Assembly: GCA_019748055.1 (NCBI GenBank)
Contig: JAIEQC010000049.1
Location: 1 to 64,000, forward strand
Direction: 5' to 3'
DNA: 64,000 nt
From: Caulobacteraceae bacterium
GTDB taxonomy: Bacteria; Pseudomonadota; Alphaproteobacteria; Caulobacterales; Caulobacteraceae
In this document: in pieces, positions 20,928-29,944 of the stretch
Position numbering within the stretch: the stretch's first letter is position 1
Layout of the letters: every line of letters starts with the position of its first letter
Notes under the pieces: model-generated
The model's input: the letters and a program-made list of their open reading frames with translations, nothing else
Told to the model about the DNA's origin: nothing
The model's database searches: none
Position numbers and translations under genes: made by a program

Positions 20928-21215
20928 GATCTAAGCGAAACGGACGAACAGTCCGTTGCACGAACGGGGCCAAAGCGTGACGACCGTGTCGTCGCAGCCG
21001 CAGATTGAAGGTCACGCCCGTCGGGGGAAAGTCATGACCGTCGTTCCCCCTTTGCCGTCGTTAACCCTCATTTCGCTTGGAAATTCGTCCGACGGCGACG
21101 TATCGCGGGCCGTCCTCTGATACGGCCTGGTGGCGGAGGGGCGACGCGTCGGGCGTGCAAGCCCGAAGACCCTCCGTTCAACTCGGGGGCCAGGCCTCCA
21201 GAAGTCCCACCCCCG

Positions 21216-21244
21216 TTGACGTTTCCGTGCGTCGCCTCTATACG
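21216..21244 (+). promoter_or_regulatory. Candidate sigma70-type promoter of rpmJ
   Basis: TTGACG-17 nt-TATACG, 116 bp upstream of the rpmJ ATG. Confidence 0.5.
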
Positions 21245-21303
21245 CCCCGTTCCCGCCGCGAGCCCCCCGTGCCCGCGGCCATTTCATTTCGCTTTTCTGA
21301 GGG

Positions 21304-21343
21304 GCGCTCACGCAGCGAGCCTCCGCGAGGCGAGCGTTAGCGC
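21304..21343 (+). repeat. 40-nt nested-hairpin element, copy 1 (rpmJ 5' leader)
   Basis: GCGCT-CACGCAGCGA-GCCTC-CGC-GAGGC-GAGCGTT-AGCGC; both stems paired; ends 16 nt before the rpmJ ATG. Confidence 0.8.
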
Positions 21344-21359
21344 ACTAAGGATTCAGACC

Positions 21360-21485
21360 ATGAAGGTCCGCAGCTCGATCAAGTCGCTCAAGACCCGCCA
21401 CCGCGACTGCAAGGTCGTGCGCCGCAAGGGCAAGGTGTTCGTCATCAACAAGACCGACCCGCGCTTCAAGGCCAAGCAGGGCTGA
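21360..21485 (+). CDS. rpmJ: 50S ribosomal protein L36
   Basis: [41 protein letters not shown]. Confidence 0.95.
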   Translation: MKVRSSIKSLKTRHRDCKVVRRKGKVFVINKTDPRFKAKQG

Positions 21486-21486
21486 T

Positions 21487-21526
21487 GCCCTCAAGCAGCG
21501 AGGCCCTGCGGGCCGAGCGGTAGGGC
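21487..21526 (+). repeat. 40-nt nested-hairpin element, copy 2 (directly after rpmJ stop)
   Basis: GCCCT-CAAGCAGCGA-GGCCC-TGC-GGGCC-GAGCGGT-AGGGC. Confidence 0.8.
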
Positions 21527-21544
21527 AAGAATAAAGCATCCACA

Positions 21545-21573
21545 GGCCGCGGGCGTTCGTCCGCGGCCTTTTG
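21545..21573 (+). terminator. Rho-independent terminator after rpmJ
   Basis: ggccgcgggcgttcgtccgcggccttttg. Confidence 0.75.
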
Positions 21574-21634
21574 CATGCCCGCGGTTGAGCGCGCCCGCCG
21601 CGCTGATTAAGCCTGTTCGACCTCTTCTCTGATC

Positions 21635-21674
21635 GCGCTCAAGCAGCGAGCGACCGCGTCGCGAGCGTTAGCGC
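21635..21674 (+). repeat. 40-nt nested-hairpin element, copy 3 (gapR 5' leader)
   Basis: GCGCT-CAAGCAGCGA-GCGAC-CGC-GTCGC-GAGCGTT-AGCGC; followed by aaggaaac then ATG 21683. Confidence 0.8.
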
Positions 21675-21682
21675 AAGGAAAC

Positions 21683-21961
21683 ATGATGCCCGACGACGCC
21701 GCCTTCGACACCTCGCCCGACGTCCTTACCTCGACCGCCCAGGGCCGTCTGCGCACCATCGTGGAGCGACTGGAGCGCCTGGAAGAGGACAAGGCCGCCA
21801 TCGCGGGCGACATGAAGGAGGTCTTCGCCGAGGCCAAGGGCGAGGGCTACGACGTCAAGACGCTGCGCAAGGTCCTGCGCATCCGCAAGCAGGACAAGGC
21901 CAAGCGCCAGGAGGAGGAGGCCATCCTGGACCTCTACCTCTCGGCCCTCGGCGAGATCTGA
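21683..21961 (+). CDS. gapR: GapR-family (DUF2312) nucleoid-associated protein
   Basis: 'STAQGRLRTIVERLERLEEDKAAIAGDMKEVFAEAKGEGYDVKTLRKVLRIRKQDKAKRQEEEAILDLYLSALGEI'. Confidence 0.93.
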   Translation: MMPDDAAFDTSPDVLTSTAQGRLRTIVERLERLEEDKAAIAGDMKEVFAEAKGEGYDVKTLRKVLRIRKQDKAKRQEEEAILDLYLSALGEI

Positions 21962-21963
21962 CG

Positions 21964-22344
21964 CTGAAGCGGACGGGCGAGCTCAAGCGCTCCGGCGGGC
22001 TGACCCGCAAACCCCCGTCCGCGAAAACGCCGTCCGCGAAGAATGCCCCGCCGTCTCCCTTCGAGGCCCAGCGCGAGGCTGCCAAGCGGGCCGCCCTCAA
22101 CGCCCTGAAACGCGCCAAGCGCGCCGCCGGCAAGGCCGGCGTGACGCTCTCCGACTGGGAGGGCGAGTTCATTCAATCCGTCAGCGAGCGCGTGAAGACC
22201 CACGGCCGCGCCTTCGCCGATCCGGAAAAGGGCGCGCCCGGTCAGGCGCTCTCGGCCATGCAGGGGCGCAAGCTGAAGGAGATCGCGAAGAAGGCGAAGG
22301 GGGAGCCCCGGCGCGCGCGGAAGCGGACCGATGAAGCCGGTTAG
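21964..22344 (+). CDS. Basic hypothetical protein with no conventional start at its apparent beginning
   Basis: Open frame LKRTGELKRSGGLTRKPPSAKTPSAKNAPPSPFEAQREAAKRAALNALKRAKRAAGKAGVTLSDWEGEFIQ...RKRTDEAG; strong C/G third-position bias; first GTG only at 22141. Confidence 0.5.
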   Translation: MKRTGELKRSGGLTRKPPSAKTPSAKNAPPSPFEAQREAAKRAALNALKRAKRAAGKAGVTLSDWEGEFIQSVSERVKTHGRAFADPEKGAPGQALSAMQGRKLKEIAKKAKGEPRRARKRTDEAG

Positions 22345-23801
22345 CCCGCCTCCTTGATCTGCTCCTCCAGGCCCTGCTCGCGGACCTTCCGGTACAGCGT
22401 CGACCGCCCGATCCCCAGGCGGCGCGCGATCTCCGACATGTGGCCGGCATAGACCTCGATGGCGTGCTGGATCAGGTCGCGTTCGATCTCTTCCAGCGTC
22501 CTCAGGTGGCCGCGGTCGTCCAGGATGCGGATCGGCACCTCCGGCGCCGGCGGCATCTCGACGCCGGCGTGATCCGCCGTGGGCAGGGGCCCCGACGGCG
22601 CGGGGGCGCTCTCCAGCACCGGCATGGCGACCCCAGAGATCGCCGGGAAGTCGTGCGGCTGCAGATAGGGCGCGTCGGCCAGGATGATGGCGCGGTACAC
22701 CGCATTCTCCAGCTGCCGCACGTTGCCGGGCCAGTCGAAGGCGGTCAGCAGGGCCAGGGTCTCGGGCGCGCAGCCCATGACCCGCTTGCCCTCCTCGACG
22801 TTGAATCGACCCACGAAATGATCCACCAGCGCCGCGATGTCCTCGCGACGCTCGCGCAGGGCCGGGGCCTCGATCGGGAAGACGTTCAGGCGATAGAACA
22901 GGTCCTCGCGGAACGCTCCGGCCTTCACCTGCTCGGCCAGATCGCGGTTGGTGGCCGAGACGATGCGCACGTCGATCTTCACGGGGCGCTTTGAGCCCAC
23001 GGGATCGATCTCGCCCTCCTGCAACGCGCGCAGCAACTTCACCTGCATGTCCAGCGGCAACTCGCCGATCTCGTCCAGGAACAGGGTGCCGCCGTCGGCC
23101 TCCTTGAACTTGCCCAAGTGCTTGTCGGTGGCGCCGGTGAAGCTGCCCTTCTCGTGGCCGAACAGGATCGACTCCACCAGATTGGCCGGCAGGGCGCCGC
23201 AGTTCACCGCCACGAACGGCTTGCCGCCGCGGTCGCTGGCGCCGTGCAGGGCGCGGGCGATGACCTCCTTGCCGACGCCGCTCTCGCCGGTGATCAGCAC
23301 CGGGATGCCCGATTTCGCGGCGCGCGATCCCATGGCCTTGACCTGACGCATGGCCGGGCTGCTGCCCACCAGATCGTCGAAGGTGGTGCGGTTGGCCGCC
23401 TGCTTCTTCAGCCGGCCGACCTCGGCCGTCAGCTGGGTCAGCTGCAGGGCGTTGCGCACCCCGACCATCAGCCGCTCCGGCGACACCGGCTTGACGAAGA
23501 AGTCCTGTGCCCCGGCCTGCATGGCCTTGACCACGGTCTCGATGCCGCCGTTGGCCGTCAGCACGATCACCGGCGCCGACACGCCCGCCGCGCGCAGCTC
23601 GGCCAGGCATTCCAGCCCGGTCATGCCCGGCATCACCATGTCCAGCAGGATCAGGTCGGCCCCGCCGCCCGCCGTCATCCGGTCGATCGCCTGACCGCCC
23701 GTTTCGGCCTGCGCCACGCCCAGCCCCTCGCGCTCCAGAACCGCCTGGATCAGGCGCCGCTGGGTGGGGTCGTCGTCCACCACCAGAACCGTCTTGGCCA
23801 T
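22341..23801 (-). CDS. Sigma54-dependent NtrC-type response regulator
   Basis: REC '[18 protein letters not shown]', AAA+ '[15 protein letters not shown]', '[31 protein letters not shown]', Fis-type HTH C-terminus. Confidence 0.95.
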   Translation of the reverse strand: MAKTVLVVDDDPTQRRLIQAVLEREGLGVAQAETGGQAIDRMTAGGGADLILLDMVMPGMTGLECLAELRAAGVSAPVIVLTANGGIETVVKAMQAGAQDFFVKPVSPERLMVGVRNALQLTQLTAEVGRLKKQAANRTTFDDLVGSSPAMRQVKAMGSRAAKSGIPVLITGESGVGKEVIARALHGASDRGGKPFVAVNCGALPANLVESILFGHEKGSFTGATDKHLGKFKEADGGTLFLDEIGELPLDMQVKLLRALQEGEIDPVGSKRPVKIDVRIVSATNRDLAEQVKAGAFREDLFYRLNVFPIEAPALRERREDIAALVDHFVGRFNVEEGKRVMGCAPETLALLTAFDWPGNVRQLENAVYRAIILADAPYLQPHDFPAISGVAMPVLESAPAPSGPLPTADHAGVEMPPAPEVPIRILDDRGHLRTLEEIERDLIQHAIEVYAGHMSEIARRLGIGRSTLYRKVREQGLEEQIKEAG

Positions 23802-23911
23802 CGTCTTCAGCCCCGTCTCTCGCCGCCCGAAAGCGACCCATTTCGGGACGGTTTTACGCGAGAGCCCGTGAAGATCGGGTTCGGCGGCGTGGTGAGCGGG
23901 CGGTTAACGGG

Positions 23912-25801
23912 TCAGTGGACGGGATCCTGGAGCTTGCTGTGCATCTCGCCGCCGACGCCCGGTCTTCGTCCAGCGGGCGGCGCGGGCTCGATTAGTTCTA
24001 CCTCGACAGTTTCGTTGGCGCCCGCAACGGCCATCGCTTCGCCCGGCCGGCCGCACATGACGTTCAGACCCACCCGACGGTCGCCGACCGCGAACTCCGG
24101 CCAACGGGCAGGTCGAGGCTCCAGCTTCCCGGCCCGCATCAGTTCGCGGGGATCGACGCGCCCTTCGCGCGACGTACACATGAAGAACGGCCAGTCCCCT
24201 TCGTCGACCCAAGCTCCGCCGGCATCTCGCGCGTAGAGCGTTAGATTGTTCTCCGTGGCCAGCAGCACTTCGGGCATGCCATCGCCATCCAGATCCTGCG
24301 CCTGCGCCAAGCAGTCGTTCAGTCCACAGTTCGAGCGCGGATCCCCGACGCGAACGTCATCCAGAAACCCATCCGGCAGGGCTGCATTCTCTGGCCAGAC
24401 GGAGATTTCGGGCTTGCGCAGCGGCGTCTCGCGCTCGCCGCGCAACTCCCAAACTCCTTGAGCTTCTTGAGCTTCCTTCGCCCCCTTCGCGATTTCCGCG
24501 TCTTTTGACGCCGCCAACTTCGCCAGCGCCGTCTCGCCGACCTTGCCGCTCTCGAACCGCAGGAAGGCATAGTCAAACTCCGCGGGTTTCACCGCCCCCC
24601 GCGCCAGCCGCGCCGTCTGGTCCATGACCGACAGCCGCGCCGGGTCCAGCACGGGGCTGAACAGCAGCACGATCAGCGCCGCCGCCAGCATGCCGCCGAA
24701 GATGTTGGTCCGCTCCAGCGGTTTCATCCACGCCCCGCCGCGCAGGCCCGACACCGCCGCCCACGCATAGCCCCCGGCGTGCACCGCCCCCACCAGGATG
24801 CAGGCCGCCGCCGTGATCCGGTCCGGCGTCAGCCCGTGCTGGCCGATCCGCAGCGCCAGTCCCCAGGTCGCCACGCCGACCAACGGGACCAGCAGCAGGC
24901 CGCCGATCATCGCCGCCCAGCGCAATGCTGCGGGCGGCCGCGTCGCCGCCGTCCCGTCCTGATAGGCGGCGTTGATCAGGACGATGATCGCCGCCGCGGC
25001 CAGCAGCATCAGCGCCGTCGCCGACCCCTGCGCCCACAGTCCGTCCAGCCCGGTGAAGGGCAGGGCCACAAGGAAGGCTCCGGTCAGCCCCGCGATCACC
25101 GGCAGCAGCCAGCTCAGCAGCATCAGCACGACCGACCGCACGCCCCGGATCAGCCCGTCGCGGACGTCGGTCAGGTGCACGGCCAGGGCGAAGGTCACGG
25201 TGGTCAGGGGAATGGCCACCCATGGCTCCTGCAGCAGGTCTCCGAACTGGCGGATTCCGATCAGGCCGAACAGGGCCGCGCCGAGGAACAGCAGCAGCCA
25301 CAGGGCCCCGGTGAAGCCGATCGACAGCGCCAGCTGCACGCCCGCCTTCCACGCTGTGTCGAAATATCGGGGGAAGGACGCGATCGGCCGCCGCTCCTGA
25401 TCCGCCGGCACGATCAGGTGGTGGAGAATGAAGATCGCCGCCGCAACGAACGGCAGGGGGAAGGGCGACAGACCCAGTTCACCGACCCGCTCGGCCGACT
25501 GCCGCGCCACGTCGTGCCAGCCGACCAGCGCCAGCAGCGCCGCCGCCGCCGCGGTCCACGCCGCCAAGGTGACGATCCGCAAACGTCCCAGCCCGCCCAG
25601 CACCACGACGGGCAGGAACAGGGCCGTCAGCAGCAGGGGGCCGAACAGCTGCGGCACGGTCGCGGGCCAGGCCTCGGCCTCGCCGGCGCGATACAGGCAA
25701 TACAGCGCCAGTCCCTGCGCCAGTCCGACCGCCAGACGGGCCGGGGCAAGCCCCGCCGATCCCGCGCCCATGCCCGACCGTTCGTCGCTGGCTTCGCTCA
25801 T
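23912..25801 (-). CDS. DUF4153-like polytopic membrane protein
   Basis: About 12 hydrophobic segments in the first ~400 aa plus a soluble C-terminal region. Confidence 0.75.
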   Translation of the reverse strand: MSEASDERSGMGAGSAGLAPARLAVGLAQGLALYCLYRAGEAEAWPATVPQLFGPLLLTALFLPVVVLGGLGRLRIVTLAAWTAAAAALLALVGWHDVARQSAERVGELGLSPFPLPFVAAAIFILHHLIVPADQERRPIASFPRYFDTAWKAGVQLALSIGFTGALWLLLFLGAALFGLIGIRQFGDLLQEPWVAIPLTTVTFALAVHLTDVRDGLIRGVRSVVLMLLSWLLPVIAGLTGAFLVALPFTGLDGLWAQGSATALMLLAAAAIIVLINAAYQDGTAATRPPAALRWAAMIGGLLLVPLVGVATWGLALRIGQHGLTPDRITAAACILVGAVHAGGYAWAAVSGLRGGAWMKPLERTNIFGGMLAAALIVLLFSPVLDPARLSVMDQTARLARGAVKPAEFDYAFLRFESGKVGETALAKLAASKDAEIAKGAKEAQEAQGVWELRGERETPLRKPEISVWPENAALPDGFLDDVRVGDPRSNCGLNDCLAQAQDLDGDGMPEVLLATENNLTLYARDAGGAWVDEGDWPFFMCTSREGRVDPRELMRAGKLEPRPARWPEFAVGDRRVGLNVMCGRPGEAMAVAGANETVEVELIEPAPPAGRRPGVGGEMHSKLQDPVH

Positions 25802-25856
25802 GATGTCCTCCCTGACACCGCCACTCAGCCCCAGACGGCGCGGAAAGGGAAGGGCG

Positions 25857-26327
25857 TCAGTGCCGGATGGCGCGCGCCAGATAGCAGCCGCGCGGGGCGA
25901 AATGGACGTGCACGGTCTCCGCCTCCGGCGTCGCGAACCAGCGACGTAGGGCGGCGTCCAGCTCGGCGCCGGCGATGACCTCTCCCTGGATCATCATGTT
26001 GCGGCGGTCATAGACGCGGATCGACAGCGGGCGGCGGCTCAGCATGTCCGGCACGGTGTCCGGCTCCGGCTCCGCCCGCACCGCCGCCTCGCGCACGAAG
26101 ATCGGCCCGCTGGCGCGATAGGGTGACGACGAGTCGGTCAGGTGGGCGTGGTTGACCAGGATCAGCCGCTCGCCGGCGTCCGCGTCCTTCAGGCTGACGC
26201 GGCAGGGCGCCCGCCCGGGCTGGTCGGCGGTCCAGCGGCGCGCCCCGACGGCCGCCAGCCCGGCGTCGGACAGGTCGAACAGGGGCGCGAACGGCTCCAC
26301 GGGCAGGGCTTCGATGCGATAGGTCAT
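25857..26327 (-). CDS. DUF1203-family protein
   Basis: 'CRVSLKDADAGERLILVNHAHLTDSSSPYRASGPIFVRE', 'RVYDRRNMMIQGEVIAGAEL', 'VHVHFAPRGCYLARAI'. Confidence 0.8.
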   Translation of the reverse strand: MTYRIEALPVEPFAPLFDLSDAGLAAVGARRWTADQPGRAPCRVSLKDADAGERLILVNHAHLTDSSSPYRASGPIFVREAAVRAEPEPDTVPDMLSRRPLSIRVYDRRNMMIQGEVIAGAELDAALRRWFATPEAETVHVHFAPRGCYLARAIRH

Positions 26328-26479
26328 GATGGTTCTCTCCATGGGCGACGTCGGACCGTCCCATGGCCTCAGCTTGCCGTCTGGCGGTCTTCGGACGCGG
26401 CGTCACGGCCTGGCTCGCACCCTTGCGCCCCCCGCCCCAGCCGCTAGCGTGCGCCGCAGTCTTTCTGGGGGAGCTTCTT

Positions 26480-28954
26480 ATGCGCGCATCGACCTTCGGC
26501 CTCGTCTCCGTTCTGGCGCTTCTGGCAGCGGCCGGGCCGGCGCTGGCGCAGCAGGCGGGGGCGCCGCCCGTCTATCAGCAGCCGCCGGCGCCGATCGCCG
26601 CGATCCTGGACTCCAACCCCAGTCCGACCCCTAGCCTCAGCCCCGATCGCCAGACGCTGGCCCTGTTCGACCGCTCGAACCTGCCGTCGATCGAGGAGCT
26701 GGCCGAGCCGATGCTCAAGCTGGCCGGCTATCGCATCAATCCGCGCAACAACGGCCCGGCCAATAGCCGCGTGTCCTGGCTGACCGGTCTCAGCTTCCAG
26801 GACGTGTCCGGCGGCCCTGCGCGGGCCGTCCAGCTGCCTGACGGCGCCCGCTTCACCAGCCCGACATGGTCGCCGAACGGGAAGTCGGTGGCCTTCCTGG
26901 TCGACGAGTCGGAGGGGATGTCGCTGTACGTCGCCTCAACCGAAGGCGGCGCGGCCCGGCGTCTGACCACGGCGCGGGTCAACGCCGCGACCGGTTCGGG
27001 CTTCGACTGGCTGCCCGACGGGTCCGGCCTGCTGGTGCGGATGACGCCGGCGAACCGCGGCGCGGCGCCCGACGTCACCCGCCCCCCGACCGGCCCGATC
27101 GTGGAGGAGACCGCCGGTCGCGCCGCGCCGGTGCGCACCTATCAGGACCTGCTGGGCTCGCCGGGCGACGAGGCGCTGTTCGATCACTATTTCACCAGCC
27201 AGCTGACGCTGGTCGGCCTCGATGGGACCACCCGCAACGTCGGCGGGCCTGGCGTCATTCTGGGGGCCTCGGTCTCGCCGGACGGCCGCTATGTGCTGCA
27301 GACGCGGGTCAAGAAGCCCTATTCCTACGTCGTCCCCGCCGGTCTGTTCCCGGCCGAGGTCTTCGTGACCGACATGCAGGGGCGGGTGGTGCATGGCGTC
27401 GCCGACCTGCCGCTGCGGGACAATGTGCCGACGCCGTTCGACGCCGTGGCGCCGGGTCCGCGCTCGGTCCAGTGGCGTGCCGATGCCGACGCGACCCTGG
27501 CCTGGGTCGAGGCCCAGGACGGCGGCGACCCCCGCAACGCGGCCGAAATCCGCGACACCGTCTTCACCCTGGCCGCGCCCTTCGACGCGCGCCCGACCAA
27601 GCTGATCGACCTGAACGAGCGCTTCTCCGGCATCACCTGGGGTGACGCGGACACCGCGCTGGTCAACAGCCGCTGGTTCAACACGCGGCATGAGACGCGC
27701 TGGATCGTCGATCCCTCCAACCCCGGCCAGGGCCGCCTGCTGCTGGAGCGGAACTATCAGGACCGCTACAACGATCCCGGCTTCCCGGTCACCGAGCCCG
27801 ACGAACGCGGCCGCGCCCGCGTCCGCTTCGCCGCCGACGGCCGCATCGTCATGGCCGGCGCCGGCGCCACGCGCGAGGGCGAGTATCCCTTCGTCTCCCT
27901 GATGGACCCCGCGACCGGTCAATCCGAAGTCGTCTGGCGTTCGGCCCCGGGCGAATATGAGAGCGTCGTAGGCTTCCTGGACGACTCCGGCCGCCGGGTC
28001 GTCACGCGGCGCGAGACGCCGACCCTGCCGGCCAACCTGTTCGTGCGTGATCTGGACGCCGCCTCGCTGACCGCCCTGACCGACTTCCCCGATCCGGCCC
28101 CGCAGCTGGCCGGTGTGACGCGCGAGCTGATCACCTATGAACGCGCCGACGGCGTCATGCTGTCGGGCACGCTGTATCTGCCCGCCGGCTACGACAAGGA
28201 CCGCGACGGACCCCTGCCGCTTGTCATGTGGGCCTATCCGGCGGAGTTCACCGACGCCGCCGTGGCCGGGCAGGTGGTCGACACGGCCAACCGCTTCGTG
28301 CGACCGGGCGGATCCAGCCACCTGTTCCTGCTGACCCAGGGCTATGCCGTGCTGGACGATCCCTCGATGCCGATCGTCGGCCGCGACGGGGCCGAGCCGA
28401 ACGACACCTACATCGAGCAACTCAGCCAAAGCGCCGAGGCGGCGGTCAAGGCGGTGGTGGACATGGGCGTGGCAGATCCCGACCGCATCGCCGTCGGCGG
28501 GCACAGCTATGGCGCCTTCATGACCGCCAACCTCCTGGCCCACACCGACCTGTTCCGCACCGGCATCGCGCGATCCGGCGCCTACAACCGCACCCTGACG
28601 CCCTTCGGCTTCCAGTCGGAGCAGCGCACCTATTGGCAGGCGACCGAGACCTATACGGAAATGTCGCCCTTCACCTTCGCCGATCAGGTGAACGAGCCGA
28701 TCCTGCTGATCCACGGCCAGGACGACGACAACCAGGGCACCTTCCCGGTCCAGTCAGAGCGCTTCTATGCGGCGCTGAAGGGCCACGGCGCCACCGTGCG
28801 CTACGTTGTCCTGCCGCTGGAGGCGCACGGCTATCGCGCCCGCGAATCCGTCGGCCACACCCTGTGGGAAATGGTCGGCTGGCTGGACAAGCATGTGAAG
28901 AACGCCCCGCCGCGGACCCCCGCCGCGACGCCGGTCGAAGCGGGCGCCCAGTAA
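26480..28954 (+). CDS. S9-family (prolyl oligopeptidase-like) peptidase
   Basis: Signal peptide; 'IAVGGHSYGAFMTANLLAHTDLFRTGIARSGAYNRTLTPFGFQ'; 'LLIHGQDDDNQGTFPVQSERFYAALKGHG'. Confidence 0.92.
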   Translation: MRASTFGLVSVLALLAAAGPALAQQAGAPPVYQQPPAPIAAILDSNPSPTPSLSPDRQTLALFDRSNLPSIEELAEPMLKLAGYRINPRNNGPANSRVSWLTGLSFQDVSGGPARAVQLPDGARFTSPTWSPNGKSVAFLVDESEGMSLYVASTEGGAARRLTTARVNAATGSGFDWLPDGSGLLVRMTPANRGAAPDVTRPPTGPIVEETAGRAAPVRTYQDLLGSPGDEALFDHYFTSQLTLVGLDGTTRNVGGPGVILGASVSPDGRYVLQTRVKKPYSYVVPAGLFPAEVFVTDMQGRVVHGVADLPLRDNVPTPFDAVAPGPRSVQWRADADATLAWVEAQDGGDPRNAAEIRDTVFTLAAPFDARPTKLIDLNERFSGITWGDADTALVNSRWFNTRHETRWIVDPSNPGQGRLLLERNYQDRYNDPGFPVTEPDERGRARVRFAADGRIVMAGAGATREGEYPFVSLMDPATGQSEVVWRSAPGEYESVVGFLDDSGRRVVTRRETPTLPANLFVRDLDAASLTALTDFPDPAPQLAGVTRELITYERADGVMLSGTLYLPAGYDKDRDGPLPLVMWAYPAEFTDAAVAGQVVDTANRFVRPGGSSHLFLLTQGYAVLDDPSMPIVGRDGAEPNDTYIEQLSQSAEAAVKAVVDMGVADPDRIAVGGHSYGAFMTANLLAHTDLFRTGIARSGAYNRTLTPFGFQSEQRTYWQATETYTEMSPFTFADQVNEPILLIHGQDDDNQGTFPVQSERFYAALKGHGATVRYVVLPLEAHGYRARESVGHTLWEMVGWLDKHVKNAPPRTPAATPVEAGAQ

Positions 28955-28957
28955 GCG

Positions 28958-28986
28958 AAAGGGGCCCGGCGAGAACCGGGCCCCTC
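28958..28986 (+). terminator. Probable terminator hairpin after the S9 peptidase
   Basis: aaaggggcccggcgagaaccgggcccctc; weak T-run. Confidence 0.5.
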
Positions 28987-29084
28987 GTCACGTCCCTGTT
29001 CGGTTCTCGTCAGGTTCCGTCGGCTTGCGCCCCCGAGCGCGAACCGCTGTTCTGCGAGGCATCGCATGGGCACAGGAGGGCGCG

Positions 29085-29444
29085 ATGAAGACGACGATGC
29101 TGATGGTGGCCGGAGCCGCCGCCGCGCTGGCGGGGTGCGCCTCGCTGATAACGGGGGGTGACCTGATCCGGCCGGACGAGCCGACTGTGCAGTTCACCTT
29201 TCAGAATACCTCGAACCAGGTGATCGACACTGTGCTGATCTCGACCTGTCAGGCGTCGTCCTATGGCCTGGACCGTCTGCCCGAGGGCGTCGCGGTGGGG
29301 CGGGGGCAGTCCTACACCTGGACGATCTCTTCGGGCTGCTACGACGTCATGGCCGGGGCCGTCGGCATCGGCTCGACCCCTGGAAAGCGCATCCAGGTCC
29401 CTGCGGGCCGTCCGTTCGTCCTGACTTACGACGGCGAGGACTGA
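29085..29444 (+). CDS. Putative lipoprotein, function unknown
   Basis: MKTTMLMVAGAAAALAGCASL lipobox. Confidence 0.7.
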   Translation: MKTTMLMVAGAAAALAGCASLITGGDLIRPDEPTVQFTFQNTSNQVIDTVLISTCQASSYGLDRLPEGVAVGRGQSYTWTISSGCYDVMAGAVGIGSTPGKRIQVPAGRPFVLTYDGED

Positions 29445-29461
29445 GGTCGGCTTCAGACCCA

Positions 29462-29500
29462 AGAAAAAGCCGCCCCGGTTTTCCGGGGCGGCTTTTCAAT
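29462..29500. terminator. Bidirectional terminator between convergent lipoprotein gene and rpsU
   Basis: gaaaaagccgccccggttttccggggcggcttttcaa: A-run and T-run flanking a GC hairpin. Confidence 0.85.
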
Positions 29501-29519
29501 CTCAAGACCGATCAGCTGA

Positions 29520-29768
29520 TCAGCGGCCGCCGGGCACGCGCGGCTTCGGCGCGGGCAGCAGGCCTTCGCGCTGGGCGCGCTTGCGGGCCAGCTTGCGGGC
29601 GCGGCGAACTGCCTCGGCCTTCTGGCGGGCGCGCTTTTCCGAGGGCTTCTCGTAGTGCACGTGGCGCTTCATCTCGCGGAAGCTGCCTTCGCGCTGCATC
29701 TTCTTCTTCAGGGCCTTCAGCGCCTGATCGACGTTGTTGTCGCGAACGAAAATCTGAACCAGGTTCAA
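29520..29768 (-). CDS. rpsU: 30S ribosomal protein S21 (TTG start)
   Basis: [76 protein letters not shown] just before TTG. Confidence 0.92.
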   Translation of the reverse strand: MNLVQIFVRDNNVDQALKALKKKMQREGSFREMKRHVHYEKPSEKRARQKAEAVRRARKLARKRAQREGLLPAPKPRVPGGR

Positions 29769-29944
29769 CTCTCCTTTGGCCGCCCGCCGCGCACCTCGAA
29801 AGGGAGACGGGCAGACAAAACGAATTCGACCTCCGACGGACGGGGCCCGCGGATGAAGGCGGGCTGATACACGACCGACCGGGGCGTGTCCAGATCGTCG
29901 CGCCATGTTCCACAGGCTCGCGCCGCCCTTTTTCCGGGCCTATC

